A stretch of 64,000 nucleotides of DNA, from NCBI RefSeq assembly GCF_001623525.1, contig NZ_CP015225.1, positions 930,001 through 994,000 on the forward strand. Direction: 5' to 3'. This document shows, piece after piece, positions 43,004-52,138 of this stretch (position 1 is the stretch's first letter; each line of letters starts with the position of its first letter). The notes beneath the pieces are model-generated. The model worked only from the letters and a program-made list of their open reading frames with translations. It did not search any database and was not told where the DNA came from. This stretch comes from Pseudomonas fluorescens. GTDB taxonomy: Bacteria > Pseudomonadota > Gammaproteobacteria > Pseudomonadales > Pseudomonadaceae. The position numbers and the translations under genes were made by a program.

Positions 43004-46000
43004 GCTTCAATCTTTCGGCGCTCGCCGTGCGCGAGCGCGCCATCACGGTATTTCTGATTTTCCTGATCGCCGTCGCCGGGACCTTGGCGTTCTTCAAGCT
43101 TGGCCGCGCGGAGGATCCGCCGTTCACGGTCAAGCAACTGACCGTCATTACTGCATGGCCGGGGGCGACGGCGCGGGAGATGCAGGACCAGGTCGCCGAG
43201 CCCCTGGAAAAACGCCTGCAGGAGTTGAAATGGTACGACCGCTCGGAAACCTACACTCGTCCCGGCCTGGCTTTCACCATGGTTTCGCTGCTGGACCGCA
43301 CGCCGCCTTCACAGGTGCAGGAAGAGTTCTACCAGGCGCGCAAGAAGCTCGACGACGAAGCCACCAAGTTGCCGGCGGGGGTGATCGGGCCACTGGTCAA
43401 CGACGAGTACTCGGACGTGACGTTTGCGCTGTTTGCCCTCAAGGCCAAGGGTGAGCCGCAGCGCCTGCTGGTGCGCGATGCCGAGGTGTTGCGCCAGCGC
43501 CTGTTGCATGTGGCGGGGGTGAAGAAGGTCAACATCATCGGCGAACAGGCCGAGCGCATTTTCATTTCCTTTTCCCATGACCGGCTGGCGACCTTGGGGG
43601 TCTCCCCCCAGGACATCTTCGCCGCACTGAACAGCCAGAACGTACTGACGCCCGCCGGCTCCATCGAAACCAAAGGGCCACAGGTTTTCCTGCGGGTGGA
43701 GGGGGCCTTCGATACCTTGGAGAAAATCCGCGACACGCCGCTGACAATCCAGGGGCGCACGTTGAAGCTCTCGGACGTGGCGACGGTTGAACGTGGCTAC
43801 GAAGATCCGGCCACCTTCCTGGTGCGCAACAATGGCGAAGAGGCGTTGTTGCTGGGCGTGATCATGCGCGAGGGTTGGAACGGCCTCGATCTGGGCAAGG
43901 CGCTCGATGCCGAGACGAGCAAGATCAATGAAGACATGCCGTTGGGCATGACGCTGACCAAGGTGACCGATCAAGCCGTGAACATCGATTCGGCCGTCGG
44001 CGAGTTCATGGTCAAATTTTTTGTCGCGCTACTGGTTGTGATGCTCGTGTGCTTTCTCAGCATGGGCTGGCGTGTAGGCGTTGTGGTCGCAGCGGCCGTA
44101 CCGTTGACACTGGCCATCGTGTTTGTGGTGATGGCGGCTACCGGCAAGAACTTTGACCGCATCACGCTGGGCTCGCTGATTCTGGCCCTCGGGCTGCTGG
44201 TGGACGACGCCATCATCGCGATCGAAATGATGGTGGTGAAGATGGAGGAGGGCTACGACCGGATCAAAGCCTCGGCCTATGCCTGGAGTCACACGGCTGC
44301 ACCGATGCTGTCCGGTACGCTGGTGACGGCGATTGGCTTCATGCCCAACGGGTTTGCCCAATCGACCGCTGGTGAATACACCAGCAACATGTTCTGGATC
44401 GTCGGCATCGCCCTGATCGCCTCCTGGGTAGTTGCGGTAGCTTTTACCCCTTACCTGGGGATGAAAATGTTGCCGGACATCAAACCGGTCGAAGGCGGGC
44501 ATGCCGCCATTTACAACACCCGCCACTACAATCGCTTCCGCCAGGTCCTGGCGCGGGTCATCAGCCACAAATGGCTGGTGGCCGGTACGGTGATCACGCT
44601 GTTTGTCGTGGCCGTCCTGGGCATGGGGCTGGTGAAAAAACAGTTCTTTCCGACTTCAGACCGTCCCGAGGTCATGGTCGAGGTGCAAATGCCCTATGGA
44701 ACTTCCATCGAGCAGACCAGCGCCGCCACGGCCAAGGTCGAAGCCTGGCTGCAAAAACAGGCGGAAGCGAAAATCGTCACCGCCTATATCGGACAGGGCG
44801 CGCCGCGTTTCTTCCTGGCAATGGCGCCAGAACTCCCAGATCCTTCGTTCGCCAAGATCGTCGTGCTGACGGACAGCCAGGAGGCACGGGAAACCCTCAA
44901 GTTCCGTCTTCGCGAAGCGGTTGCCGCAGGGCTTGCCCCAGAGGCCCGTGTCAGGGCGACCCAGATTGTGTTCGGTCCGTATTCACCGTTTCCGGTGGCC
45001 TACCGGGTGATGGGGCCTGATCCGACGAAACTGCGGGAGATTGCCGCACGCGTACAGGACGTCATGCAAGCCAGCCCGATGATGAGGACGGTCAACACCG
45101 ATTGGGGTCCGCTGGTGCCGACGCTGCATTTCAACCTGGATCAGGATCGCCTGCAGGCGGTCGGACTGACATCCAGTGCCGTCGCCGAGCAACTGCAATT
45201 CCTGCTGGCCGGGGTGCCGATCACGGCGGTTCGTGAGGACATCCGTTCGGTGCAGGTCGTTGGTCGAGCCGCCGGTGACATCCGTCTTGACCCCGCCCGG
45301 ATCGAAGGCTTTACGCTGGTAGGGGCCGCCGGGCAGCGTATCCCGCTGTCCCAGGTCGGCGAGGTGGATGTACGCATGGAGGATCCGATCCTTCGGCGGC
45401 GTGATCGTACGCCGACCATCACTGTGCGCGGCGACATCGCCGAAGGCTTGCAGCCACCAGACGTATCGAGCGCGATGCTCGTGCTATTGCAGCCGATCCT
45501 CGACACGCTTCCTGACGGCTACCGGATCCAGCAGGCAGGGGCTATCGAGGAATCGGGCAAGGCCAACCAAGCAATCCTGCCCCTGCTGCCGATCATGGTG
45601 GCGCTGACGCTGCTGATCATCATTGTCCAGGTGCGTTCGATCTCGGCGATGCTCATGGTGTTCTTAACCGCGCCCTTGGGACTGATTGGCGTGGTGCCTA
45701 TGCTGCTGATATTCCAACAGCCGTTCGGCATCAATGCCCTGGTCGGCCTGATCGCACTGTCGGGCATCCTGATGCGCAACACGCTGATCCTGATCGGGCA
45801 GATCCATCACAACGCCCAAGAAGGGCTGGATCCGTTCAATGCTGTCATCGAAGCCACCGTACAGCGGGCCCGCCCCGTGCTGTTGACGGCGCTGGCGGCG
45901 ATCCTGGCGTTCATTCCCCTGACGCACTCGGTGTTCTGGGGGACGTTGGCCTACACGCTGATCGGCGGTACGTTCGTCGGCACCCTCATGACCCTGGTGT

Positions 46001-46080
46001 TCCTGCCGGCAATGTATTCCATCTGGTTCAAGATCCGTCCTGTCCAGCCTGCACCCATGGAAACAGTACGGCTGGTATAA
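43000..46080 (+). CDS. RND efflux transporter (TriC/HAE1-related branch)
   Basis: 1026 residues. It begins LSALAVRERAITVFLIFLIAVAGTLAFFKLGRAEDPPFTVKQLTV, typical of the RND branch containing P. aeruginosa TriC. TM4 carries the Asp pair ALGLLVDDAIIAIEMMV, and the second half has LVGLIALSGILMRNTLILIGQIH, with Arg-Asn where AcrB has Lys-Asn. Proton-driven export of a hydrophobic compound is expected. It overlaps the adaptor by 4 nt and is followed 56 nt later by a ketoacyl synthase. Substrate unknown; lipids or lipid-like inhibitors are suggested by the neighbourhood. Confidence 0.93.
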   Translation: MSFNLSALAVRERAITVFLIFLIAVAGTLAFFKLGRAEDPPFTVKQLTVITAWPGATAREMQDQVAEPLEKRLQELKWYDRSETYTRPGLAFTMVSLLDRTPPSQVQEEFYQARKKLDDEATKLPAGVIGPLVNDEYSDVTFALFALKAKGEPQRLLVRDAEVLRQRLLHVAGVKKVNIIGEQAERIFISFSHDRLATLGVSPQDIFAALNSQNVLTPAGSIETKGPQVFLRVEGAFDTLEKIRDTPLTIQGRTLKLSDVATVERGYEDPATFLVRNNGEEALLLGVIMREGWNGLDLGKALDAETSKINEDMPLGMTLTKVTDQAVNIDSAVGEFMVKFFVALLVVMLVCFLSMGWRVGVVVAAAVPLTLAIVFVVMAATGKNFDRITLGSLILALGLLVDDAIIAIEMMVVKMEEGYDRIKASAYAWSHTAAPMLSGTLVTAIGFMPNGFAQSTAGEYTSNMFWIVGIALIASWVVAVAFTPYLGMKMLPDIKPVEGGHAAIYNTRHYNRFRQVLARVISHKWLVAGTVITLFVVAVLGMGLVKKQFFPTSDRPEVMVEVQMPYGTSIEQTSAATAKVEAWLQKQAEAKIVTAYIGQGAPRFFLAMAPELPDPSFAKIVVLTDSQEARETLKFRLREAVAAGLAPEARVRATQIVFGPYSPFPVAYRVMGPDPTKLREIAARVQDVMQASPMMRTVNTDWGPLVPTLHFNLDQDRLQAVGLTSSAVAEQLQFLLAGVPITAVREDIRSVQVVGRAAGDIRLDPARIEGFTLVGAAGQRIPLSQVGEVDVRMEDPILRRRDRTPTITVRGDIAEGLQPPDVSSAMLVLLQPILDTLPDGYRIQQAGAIEESGKANQAILPLLPIMVALTLLIIIVQVRSISAMLMVFLTAPLGLIGVVPMLLIFQQPFGINALVGLIALSGILMRNTLILIGQIHHNAQEGLDPFNAVIEATVQRARPVLLTALAAILAFIPLTHSVFWGTLAYTLIGGTFVGTLMTLVFLPAMYSIWFKIRPVQPAPMETVRLV

Positions 46081-46136
46081 ACGAGTGTTCGCGCGTGGCT
46101 GCCAGTGTGCGTCCACCGAAAAATGAAGAGGTTCTT

Positions 46137-47429
46137 ATGAGTGCTCCCGAAGGTCAAAAGCGAATCGTCGTCACGGGTGTCGGCATTGTCGGCCCCCTGG
46201 GCTGCGGTGTAGAAGAGGTATGGCAGCGGTTGCTGGCCGGCCGCTCCGGCATTCGTATCCTGCCTGGCGATATCACCGAGGGTACCGGTGTGGCCGTGGG
46301 CGGCCAGGTGCCGTCGTTGGAGGAAGACGCCAGCGCGGGTTACGACCCCGAACGCGTCATCCCGGTCAAGGATCGCAAGAAAATGGATCGCTTCATCGAG
46401 TTTGCGCTGGTGGCCGCCCATGAGGCCCTGGAGCAGGCGGGCTGGCATCCGACTGAAGCCGTCGACCAGGAGCGGAGCGCGACGATCATTTCATCGGGCG
46501 TGGGTGGGTTTGGCGCCATTGCCGATGCCGTACGCACCACCGACTCGCGGGGGCCGCGTCGGCTGTCACCGTTCTCTGCGCCGGCGTTTCTCGCCAACAT
46601 GGCGGCCGGCCACGTGTCCATCCGGCATGGCCTCAAAGGCCCGCTCGGCGCACCGGTAACCGCCTGTGCCGCCGGCGTCCAGGCCATCGGCGATGCAGCC
46701 CGGCTGATCCGGAGCGGGGAGGCGGACATTGCTATTTGCGGCGGTACCGAGGCGGCGATCGATCGCGTGACCCTGGGTTGTTTCGCGGCGGCCAGGGCGC
46801 TCTCCACCGGTTTTGCCGAACACCCGCAGGAAGCGTCGCGCCCCTTCGACCGTGATCGCGACGGTTTTGTCATGGCCGAAGGCGCGGGGTTGTTGGTGAT
46901 CGAGTCGCTGGAACACGCGTTGGCGCGTGGGGCCAAGCCCCTGGCGGAACTGGTCGGCTATGGCACCAGCGCCGATGCCTACCACCTGACGGCCGGCCCG
47001 GAAGACGGCAACGGCGCCCGCCGCGCAATGGAACAGGCGCTGCGCCAGGCCGCTGTCAGCCCGGCCGACGTGCAGCATATCAATGCCCACGCGACCTCTA
47101 CCCAGGTCGGCGACAGCGGGGAACTGGCGGCGATTCGTTCGGTGTTCGGCACGGACTCCGGGGTGGCGATTACCTCGACTAAATCGGCTACCGGCCACCT
47201 GCTGGGCGCGGCCGGGGGCATTGAAGCCGTTTTCACGGTATTGGCGCTGCGTGACCAGATTGTGCCGCCGACCCTGAACCTGGTTAATCCTGACGAGGCC
47301 GCCGCTGGGCTTGATCTGGTTGGTCTGAAGGCCAGGAAGATGCCGATTACCCATGCGCTTTCCAATGGGTTCGGGTTCGGTGGCGTCAATGCCAGTGTGT
47401 TGTTTCGTCGTTGGGAGGCTGAGGCTTGA
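46137..47429 (+). CDS. Beta-ketoacyl-ACP synthase II (FabF-type) linked to an efflux operon
   Basis: 430 residues from the ATG at 46137 (GAAGAGG upstream). It starts RIVVTGVGIVGPLGCGVEEVW. The complete KAS II triad is visible: Cys177 in VTACAAG, His318 in INAHATST and His354 in KSATGHLLGAAGG. It elongates acyl-ACP by condensation with malonyl-ACP. A housekeeping fabF would sit with acpP and fabG; this copy follows an RND gene by 56 nt under TetR-type control, so it is a specialised paralogue. It could make a modified acyl chain, or act as a resistant replacement enzyme under a fatty-acid-synthesis inhibitor. Confidence 0.93.
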   Translation: MSAPEGQKRIVVTGVGIVGPLGCGVEEVWQRLLAGRSGIRILPGDITEGTGVAVGGQVPSLEEDASAGYDPERVIPVKDRKKMDRFIEFALVAAHEALEQAGWHPTEAVDQERSATIISSGVGGFGAIADAVRTTDSRGPRRLSPFSAPAFLANMAAGHVSIRHGLKGPLGAPVTACAAGVQAIGDAARLIRSGEADIAICGGTEAAIDRVTLGCFAAARALSTGFAEHPQEASRPFDRDRDGFVMAEGAGLLVIESLEHALARGAKPLAELVGYGTSADAYHLTAGPEDGNGARRAMEQALRQAAVSPADVQHINAHATSTQVGDSGELAAIRSVFGTDSGVAITSTKSATGHLLGAAGGIEAVFTVLALRDQIVPPTLNLVNPDEAAAGLDLVGLKARKMPITHALSNGFGFGGVNASVLFRRWEAEA

Positions 47430-47660
47430 GCATTTGATCTGGTGTCGCCCGCCGCGAAGGGCCATCCCGCGCGGCGTATCACCCGTCACGCCAATTTCGA
47501 TTTTTCCTTAAGAACTGCAAAACCGCGCCGATACAGCGCGGTAGATCCGATTGTGCGGGCGCTCCAGTGGTGTCCCGCCGAACGATATTCCAGGCGTTCG
47601 TGCGCCTGTGCCCTTGTGATTTTTCAGGTTTGACCAGAATCGGACCTCAGGTGATGAACC

Positions 47661-49376
47661 ATGTCAGCCCACGCCAGGACCGAACTGGAAGGCGCCCTTG
47701 CCGTCTGCAAAGGTAGTTTTCTTGCCGTTGGTTTTTTCAGTTTTTTCGTCAACTTGCTGATGCTGGTTCCTTCGTTCTACATGTTGCAGGTGTATGACCG
47801 CGCGGTAGGCAGCGCCAGCCTGTCGACGCTGTTGATGCTGACGCTGATCATGTTGCTGTTGATGATCACCCTGGGTGGTTTGGAGTGGGTCCGTTCGCGA
47901 ATCATGGTGCGGATCAGCACTCGCCTGGACACGCTGCTGAGCCAGCGTCTGTTCGACGCCAGTTTCAAGCAGGCGCTCAATACCAGTGGCATGAATGCCA
48001 CGGCCCAGCCTTTGAGCGACTTGAATGGTTTGCGCCAGTTCCTGACTGGCAACGGCCTGTTTGCATTTTTTGACGCGCCGTGGATCCCGATCTACCTGGC
48101 TGTCATGTTCATGTTTCATCCCTGGTACGGCTGGATGGGGGTCGTGAGTGCAGCGTTGCTCGGCGCGCTGGCCTTTGCCAACGAAAAGCTTACCCACTCA
48201 CCGCTGCAAGCTGCCAACCGCGAACAGGTGGCGGCCACCGCCCTCACCAACAAGAGCTTGCGCAACGCCGAAGTGGTGCAGTCCATGGGCATGCTTGCCA
48301 GCCTGCGCCAGCACTGGAGCGGGCGAGCCCACAAGGTTCTTGCGCTGCAAGGCCTGGCCAGTGACCGCGCCGCAACCATGACATCGGTGTCCAGGACATT
48401 CCGGCAGATCGTCCAGTCGCTGGTGCTGGGCCTGGGCGCCTATCTGACGATCAATCACGAGATTTCGTCCGGGCTGATGATTGCCGGCTCGATTTTGCTA
48501 GGGCGCGCACTGGCGCCCATCGATCAGTTGATCGGCGTATGGAAAGGCTTTCTGGGGGCCCGCTCGCAATATGCCCGGCTGCACGAATTGCTGCTCAAGA
48601 TTGTCGCCGAGCCTGAACGCATGTCGCTACCGGCACCTGAGGGGGCGATTCGCGTCGAGGGCCTTTCGGCCGGATCCCCCGATGCTCGCAAGCCGATTAT
48701 TCGCGGCGTGGGCTTTCAGGTCGCCGCGGGTGAAGCAGTGGGCATCATTGGTCCCAGCGGCGCTGGAAAGTCGACCCTGGCCAGGGCACTGCTCGGCGTC
48801 TGGCCAAGCCTGGCTGGCACCGTACGCCTGGATGGCGCGGACATCAGCCAATGGCGTAGGGAGGAGTTGGGCCCGTACATTGGCTATCTGCCGCAGGACA
48901 TCGAGTTGTTCGAGGGCACCATCAGCCAGAACATTTCCCGCTTCGGCCCGGTGAACGCACCTGCCGTGGTCGCTGCCGCGCGCATGGCGGGTGTGCATGA
49001 GCTGGTGCTGCAATTGCCCGATGGCTACGACACGGTGATCGGCGCCAATGGCGGTGGATTGTCCGGCGGTCAGCGGCAACGTATCGGCCTGGCGCGCGCC
49101 TTGTACGGTGAGCCGCGCCTGGTGGTGCTCGATGAACCCAACTCCAACCTGGATGAGGCCGGCGAAAAAATGCTCGCCGAGGCGCTGCAAAAGCTCAGGC
49201 AGAGCAGGGCCACGGTGTTTGTCATTACCCATCGACCTGGGGTATTGGCGCAGGTGGATAAATTGTTGGTGCTCAATCATGGCGAATTGAGTCTGTTCGG
49301 GCCGCGGGACCAGGTCCTGGCCCGCTTGCGCGATGCGACGCCCGCGGCCCGCCAGGCTGCCGAGATTCAACCGTAG
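47661..49376 (+). CDS. Type I secretion ABC transporter (AprD/PrtD family)
   Basis: 571 residues. An N-terminal membrane domain (about 20-300) without a peptidase domain is followed by the nucleotide-binding domain with Walker A IIGPSGAGKST, signature [17 protein letters not shown], Walker B LVVLDEPNSNLD and switch His in VITHRP. PrtD-type exporters recognise the C-terminal signal of RTX proteins and secrete them in one step. First gene of a three-gene export set followed by a likely substrate. Confidence 0.94.
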   Translation: MSAHARTELEGALAVCKGSFLAVGFFSFFVNLLMLVPSFYMLQVYDRAVGSASLSTLLMLTLIMLLLMITLGGLEWVRSRIMVRISTRLDTLLSQRLFDASFKQALNTSGMNATAQPLSDLNGLRQFLTGNGLFAFFDAPWIPIYLAVMFMFHPWYGWMGVVSAALLGALAFANEKLTHSPLQAANREQVAATALTNKSLRNAEVVQSMGMLASLRQHWSGRAHKVLALQGLASDRAATMTSVSRTFRQIVQSLVLGLGAYLTINHEISSGLMIAGSILLGRALAPIDQLIGVWKGFLGARSQYARLHELLLKIVAEPERMSLPAPEGAIRVEGLSAGSPDARKPIIRGVGFQVAAGEAVGIIGPSGAGKSTLARALLGVWPSLAGTVRLDGADISQWRREELGPYIGYLPQDIELFEGTISQNISRFGPVNAPAVVAAARMAGVHELVLQLPDGYDTVIGANGGGLSGGQRQRIGLARALYGEPRLVVLDEPNSNLDEAGEKMLAEALQKLRQSRATVFVITHRPGVLAQVDKLLVLNHGELSLFGPRDQVLARLRDATPAARQAAEIQP

Positions 49377-49383
49377 GAAGCGG

Positions 49384-50706
49384 ATGAGCGATTTCATGCA
49401 AAACAGCAAACACTCGTCCACCGCGTTGCTTGTCGATGACACGCCGGTAAGGCGCGTCGGCTACCTCATGCTGCTGGTCACCTTCGGCCTGTTCGGTGGC
49501 TGGGCTGCGTTGGCCCCGCTCGACAGCTCGGCACTCGCGCCGGGCGTGGTCACGGTCAAAAGCTACCGCAAGACGGTGCAGCACCTTGAGGGCGGCATCG
49601 TGCGCGAACTGCGCGTGCATGATGGTGACCTGGTCAAAACCGGCGATGTGTTGCTGGTGCTCGACAACACCCAGGCCCGTTCGGAAATGGAAACGACGCG
49701 CAGCCAGTTGATTGCCGCGCTTCAATTGCAGGCCCGGTTGGAGGCTGAGCGTGACGCATTGCCCGAGCCTCTGGCGGTGCCTGCCCTGGATCCCGCGGAC
49801 CCACGGGTGCAAGAAGCCCGCGACAGTGAAGCCCGGATCTTCCAGACCCGACGGACCTCGTTGCTGGGCGAAATCGGCTTGCAAGAGAAGACCATCGGAC
49901 AAATCGAAGAACAGATTCGCGGATTCAAGGCCATCATCGCCAGCAAGCAAGCGCTGGCGGCTTCCTATCAAGAAGAAATAGTCGATTTGCGGGCACTGCT
50001 TGCCGAAGGCTACGTGGACAAACAGCGACTGCGCGAGCAGGAGCGCAGCCTCTCTCGCCTGCAAACCGAAATAGCTGAAAGCCAGTCCGAGATAGCGCAA
50101 GCGCATGTCCATATCGACGAGGCGCGGTTGAAGATACTGCAGTTGAAAAAGACCTTCGCCAGTGAAGTCGCCGGCCTGTTGGGCGATGCACGGACCAAAG
50201 TGTATGAACTGCGCGAGCGACTGGCCACCCTGCAGGACCGCGATCAGCGCACCGATATTCTTGCGCCCGAATCCGGAATGGTCATGGGCATGACGGTCCA
50301 TACCCTCGGCGCCGTGGTCAGCCCAGGCACTGCGCTGCTGGATATCGTTCCGGCCAACGAAGAGCTGATCATCGAGGCGCAGGTGTCGCCGATGGACATC
50401 GACCGCATCGCGTTGGGCAAGCTGGCGGACATTCGCTTCAGCGCGTTCAAGAGCAGTACCACGCCTGTCATCGAGGGGCAACTGGTGCAGATTTCCGCCG
50501 ACCGTCTGATCAACAAGGACACAGGCACGGCTTATTACCTGGCACGCGTGGCCTTGACGGACAAAGGGCGCCAGGCATTGGGCAACCTTACCCTGGTGCC
50601 GGGAATGCCGGTCGAAGTGCTGGTCAATACGGGCGCGCGGACGCTGTTGCAATACTTGATACAGCCGGCGAGCAATGTGTTCGCCCGTTCGTTGATCGAG
50701 GACTGA
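49384..50706 (+). CDS. Type I secretion membrane fusion protein (HlyD/AprE family)
   Basis: 440 residues from the ATG at 49384, 7 nt after the ABC stop, with AGGAAG upstream. One transmembrane helix at about 26-45 (VGYLMLLVTFGLFGGWAALAPL), lipoyl-type VKSYRKTVQHLEGGIVRELRVHDGDLVKTGDVLLVLDNT, a long coiled coil (about 100-290) and the HlyD-family C-terminal DRINKDTGTAYYLARV...LVPGMPVEVLVNTGARTLLQYLIQP. It bridges the ABC exporter and the outer-membrane protein. Confidence 0.94.
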   Translation: MSDFMQNSKHSSTALLVDDTPVRRVGYLMLLVTFGLFGGWAALAPLDSSALAPGVVTVKSYRKTVQHLEGGIVRELRVHDGDLVKTGDVLLVLDNTQARSEMETTRSQLIAALQLQARLEAERDALPEPLAVPALDPADPRVQEARDSEARIFQTRRTSLLGEIGLQEKTIGQIEEQIRGFKAIIASKQALAASYQEEIVDLRALLAEGYVDKQRLREQERSLSRLQTEIAESQSEIAQAHVHIDEARLKILQLKKTFASEVAGLLGDARTKVYELRERLATLQDRDQRTDILAPESGMVMGMTVHTLGAVVSPGTALLDIVPANEELIIEAQVSPMDIDRIALGKLADIRFSAFKSSTTPVIEGQLVQISADRLINKDTGTAYYLARVALTDKGRQALGNLTLVPGMPVEVLVNTGARTLLQYLIQPASNVFARSLIED

Positions 50707-50707
50707 G

Positions 50708-52015
50708 ATGAAGTTCCTGATCACGATGTGCCTGGCCCTCCTGCCGCTGGGAGCGCTCGCTGACGATACGTATATCGACCTGTGGCAACTGCACCAGGAA
50801 GCGCAGGGTGCTGATCCGCGTGTCCTGCGGGCACAAGCCCTGGTTCGAAGCGGCGAGGGCAAGGAACGCGCGGCCTTTGGTCAACTATTGCCACAGCTCA
50901 ACGCCAGCGGCAGTGTCAACCGCAGCCGGCGCGACGACGACCTGGACCGTATCCAGTACAACGGCAAACGCATGGCCGTGATGCTCAATCAGGTGATCTA
51001 CGATCCCCAGGTCTGGCGCAGTTACCAGAAGTACCTTGAGTTGGCCCGGCAGAGTGGCTACGAGTCGGTCGATACGCGGGTGCAGGCCAGCATTGATTTG
51101 TCCGAGCGTTATTTCGCCGTTCTTGCTGCGGAGGACGAGTTGTCGCTGGTGCGCAGCGAGCTGGAGGCGACCGAGCGTAACCTCAAGCGAGTCAAGGCCT
51201 TGTACGCGCGGCAGATGGCGATGGTGACCGACACACTCGACCTTGAGGCGCGAGTGGATGCGCTCAAGGCTGACGAGATCGAAGCCAGCAACAAAGTCCT
51301 GGCCAGTCGTGAAGCGATTTCCGAACTGCTGGGGCGCGATGTCAGCGAGCGGTTCAAGCGCATCGGCGACAATCCAGCCTTCATCCTGCCAGCGCAAGCG
51401 CAGGACTACTGGGTGCAGACGGCGCTCGACAGCAACCCGGCGCTGCACGCCCGGGAGCACAGTGTCCTCGCCGCCGAGGCGGCCATCGCTGAAAACAAGG
51501 CAGGGCATCTTCCCCGGCTGGGCCTGAATTTGACGGCGCAACGCAGTGACATTGGCTATGAAGGCGCCGTGACGCCTCGCTCGGACAACCTCGTTGCCTC
51601 CCTGGATTTACAGATGCCGCTCTACAGCGGCGGTTCCACCCGTGCCCGGGTATCGAGTTCCGAAAGTGACAAGGAAGCCGCCCAGCAGGAGCTGGAAGCC
51701 TTGCGTCGCCAGGTCATCAAGGAAACCCGCACTGCTTATCTCGGCATGACGGCCGAGCTCAGCCGGATCAAGGCTACACGGCGTGCGCTGGAGTCGGCTG
51801 AAAAGTCTCGGGTCGCCACGGAAAAAGCCTTCGGCTATGGCGTCAAGAATGCGGTCGATGTACTGGACAGTATCAAGGACGAGTTTCGTGCGCGGCGTGA
51901 TTTTTATCAGTCCCAATACAAGTTCGTGACCAGCTTGCTGGTGCTGCATCGCTGGAGCGGAAGATTGGGAGATGGGGATATTCGCCGGGCCAATGAGTGG
52001 TTGGTTGCGCCATAG
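50708..52015 (+). CDS. Type I secretion outer-membrane protein (TolC/AprF family)
   Basis: 435 residues, starting 1 nt after the preceding stop. The signal peptide ends ALAD (about residue 18), with no lipobox. TolC-type: LWQLHQEAQGADPRVLRAQALVRSGEGKERAAFGQLLPQL, a Ser/Glu-rich coiled-coil body, and the second half DLQMPLYSGGSTRARVSSSESDKEAAQQ followed by GVKNAVDVLDSIKDEFRARRDF. Outer-membrane exit duct of the type I system. Confidence 0.93.
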   Translation: MKFLITMCLALLPLGALADDTYIDLWQLHQEAQGADPRVLRAQALVRSGEGKERAAFGQLLPQLNASGSVNRSRRDDDLDRIQYNGKRMAVMLNQVIYDPQVWRSYQKYLELARQSGYESVDTRVQASIDLSERYFAVLAAEDELSLVRSELEATERNLKRVKALYARQMAMVTDTLDLEARVDALKADEIEASNKVLASREAISELLGRDVSERFKRIGDNPAFILPAQAQDYWVQTALDSNPALHAREHSVLAAEAAIAENKAGHLPRLGLNLTAQRSDIGYEGAVTPRSDNLVASLDLQMPLYSGGSTRARVSSSESDKEAAQQELEALRRQVIKETRTAYLGMTAELSRIKATRRALESAEKSRVATEKAFGYGVKNAVDVLDSIKDEFRARRDFYQSQYKFVTSLLVLHRWSGRLGDGDIRRANEWLVAP

Positions 52016-52138
52016 CTGGTTGGATTCAAGCTTGAAGCTAGTGGCTATATGATGTCACTTTTTCTGTTTCTAATGCAAAATAACCCATTGTAGCGGCCGC
52101 ATTTCGGAAGGCCGCAGATTGCTCACAGGAGATTTCAT

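Noticed and set aside
47430..47660. Possible small ORF (63 codons) between the KAS and ABC genes
   Set aside because: No ribosome site, no recognisable features; probably promoter region of the secretion operon.
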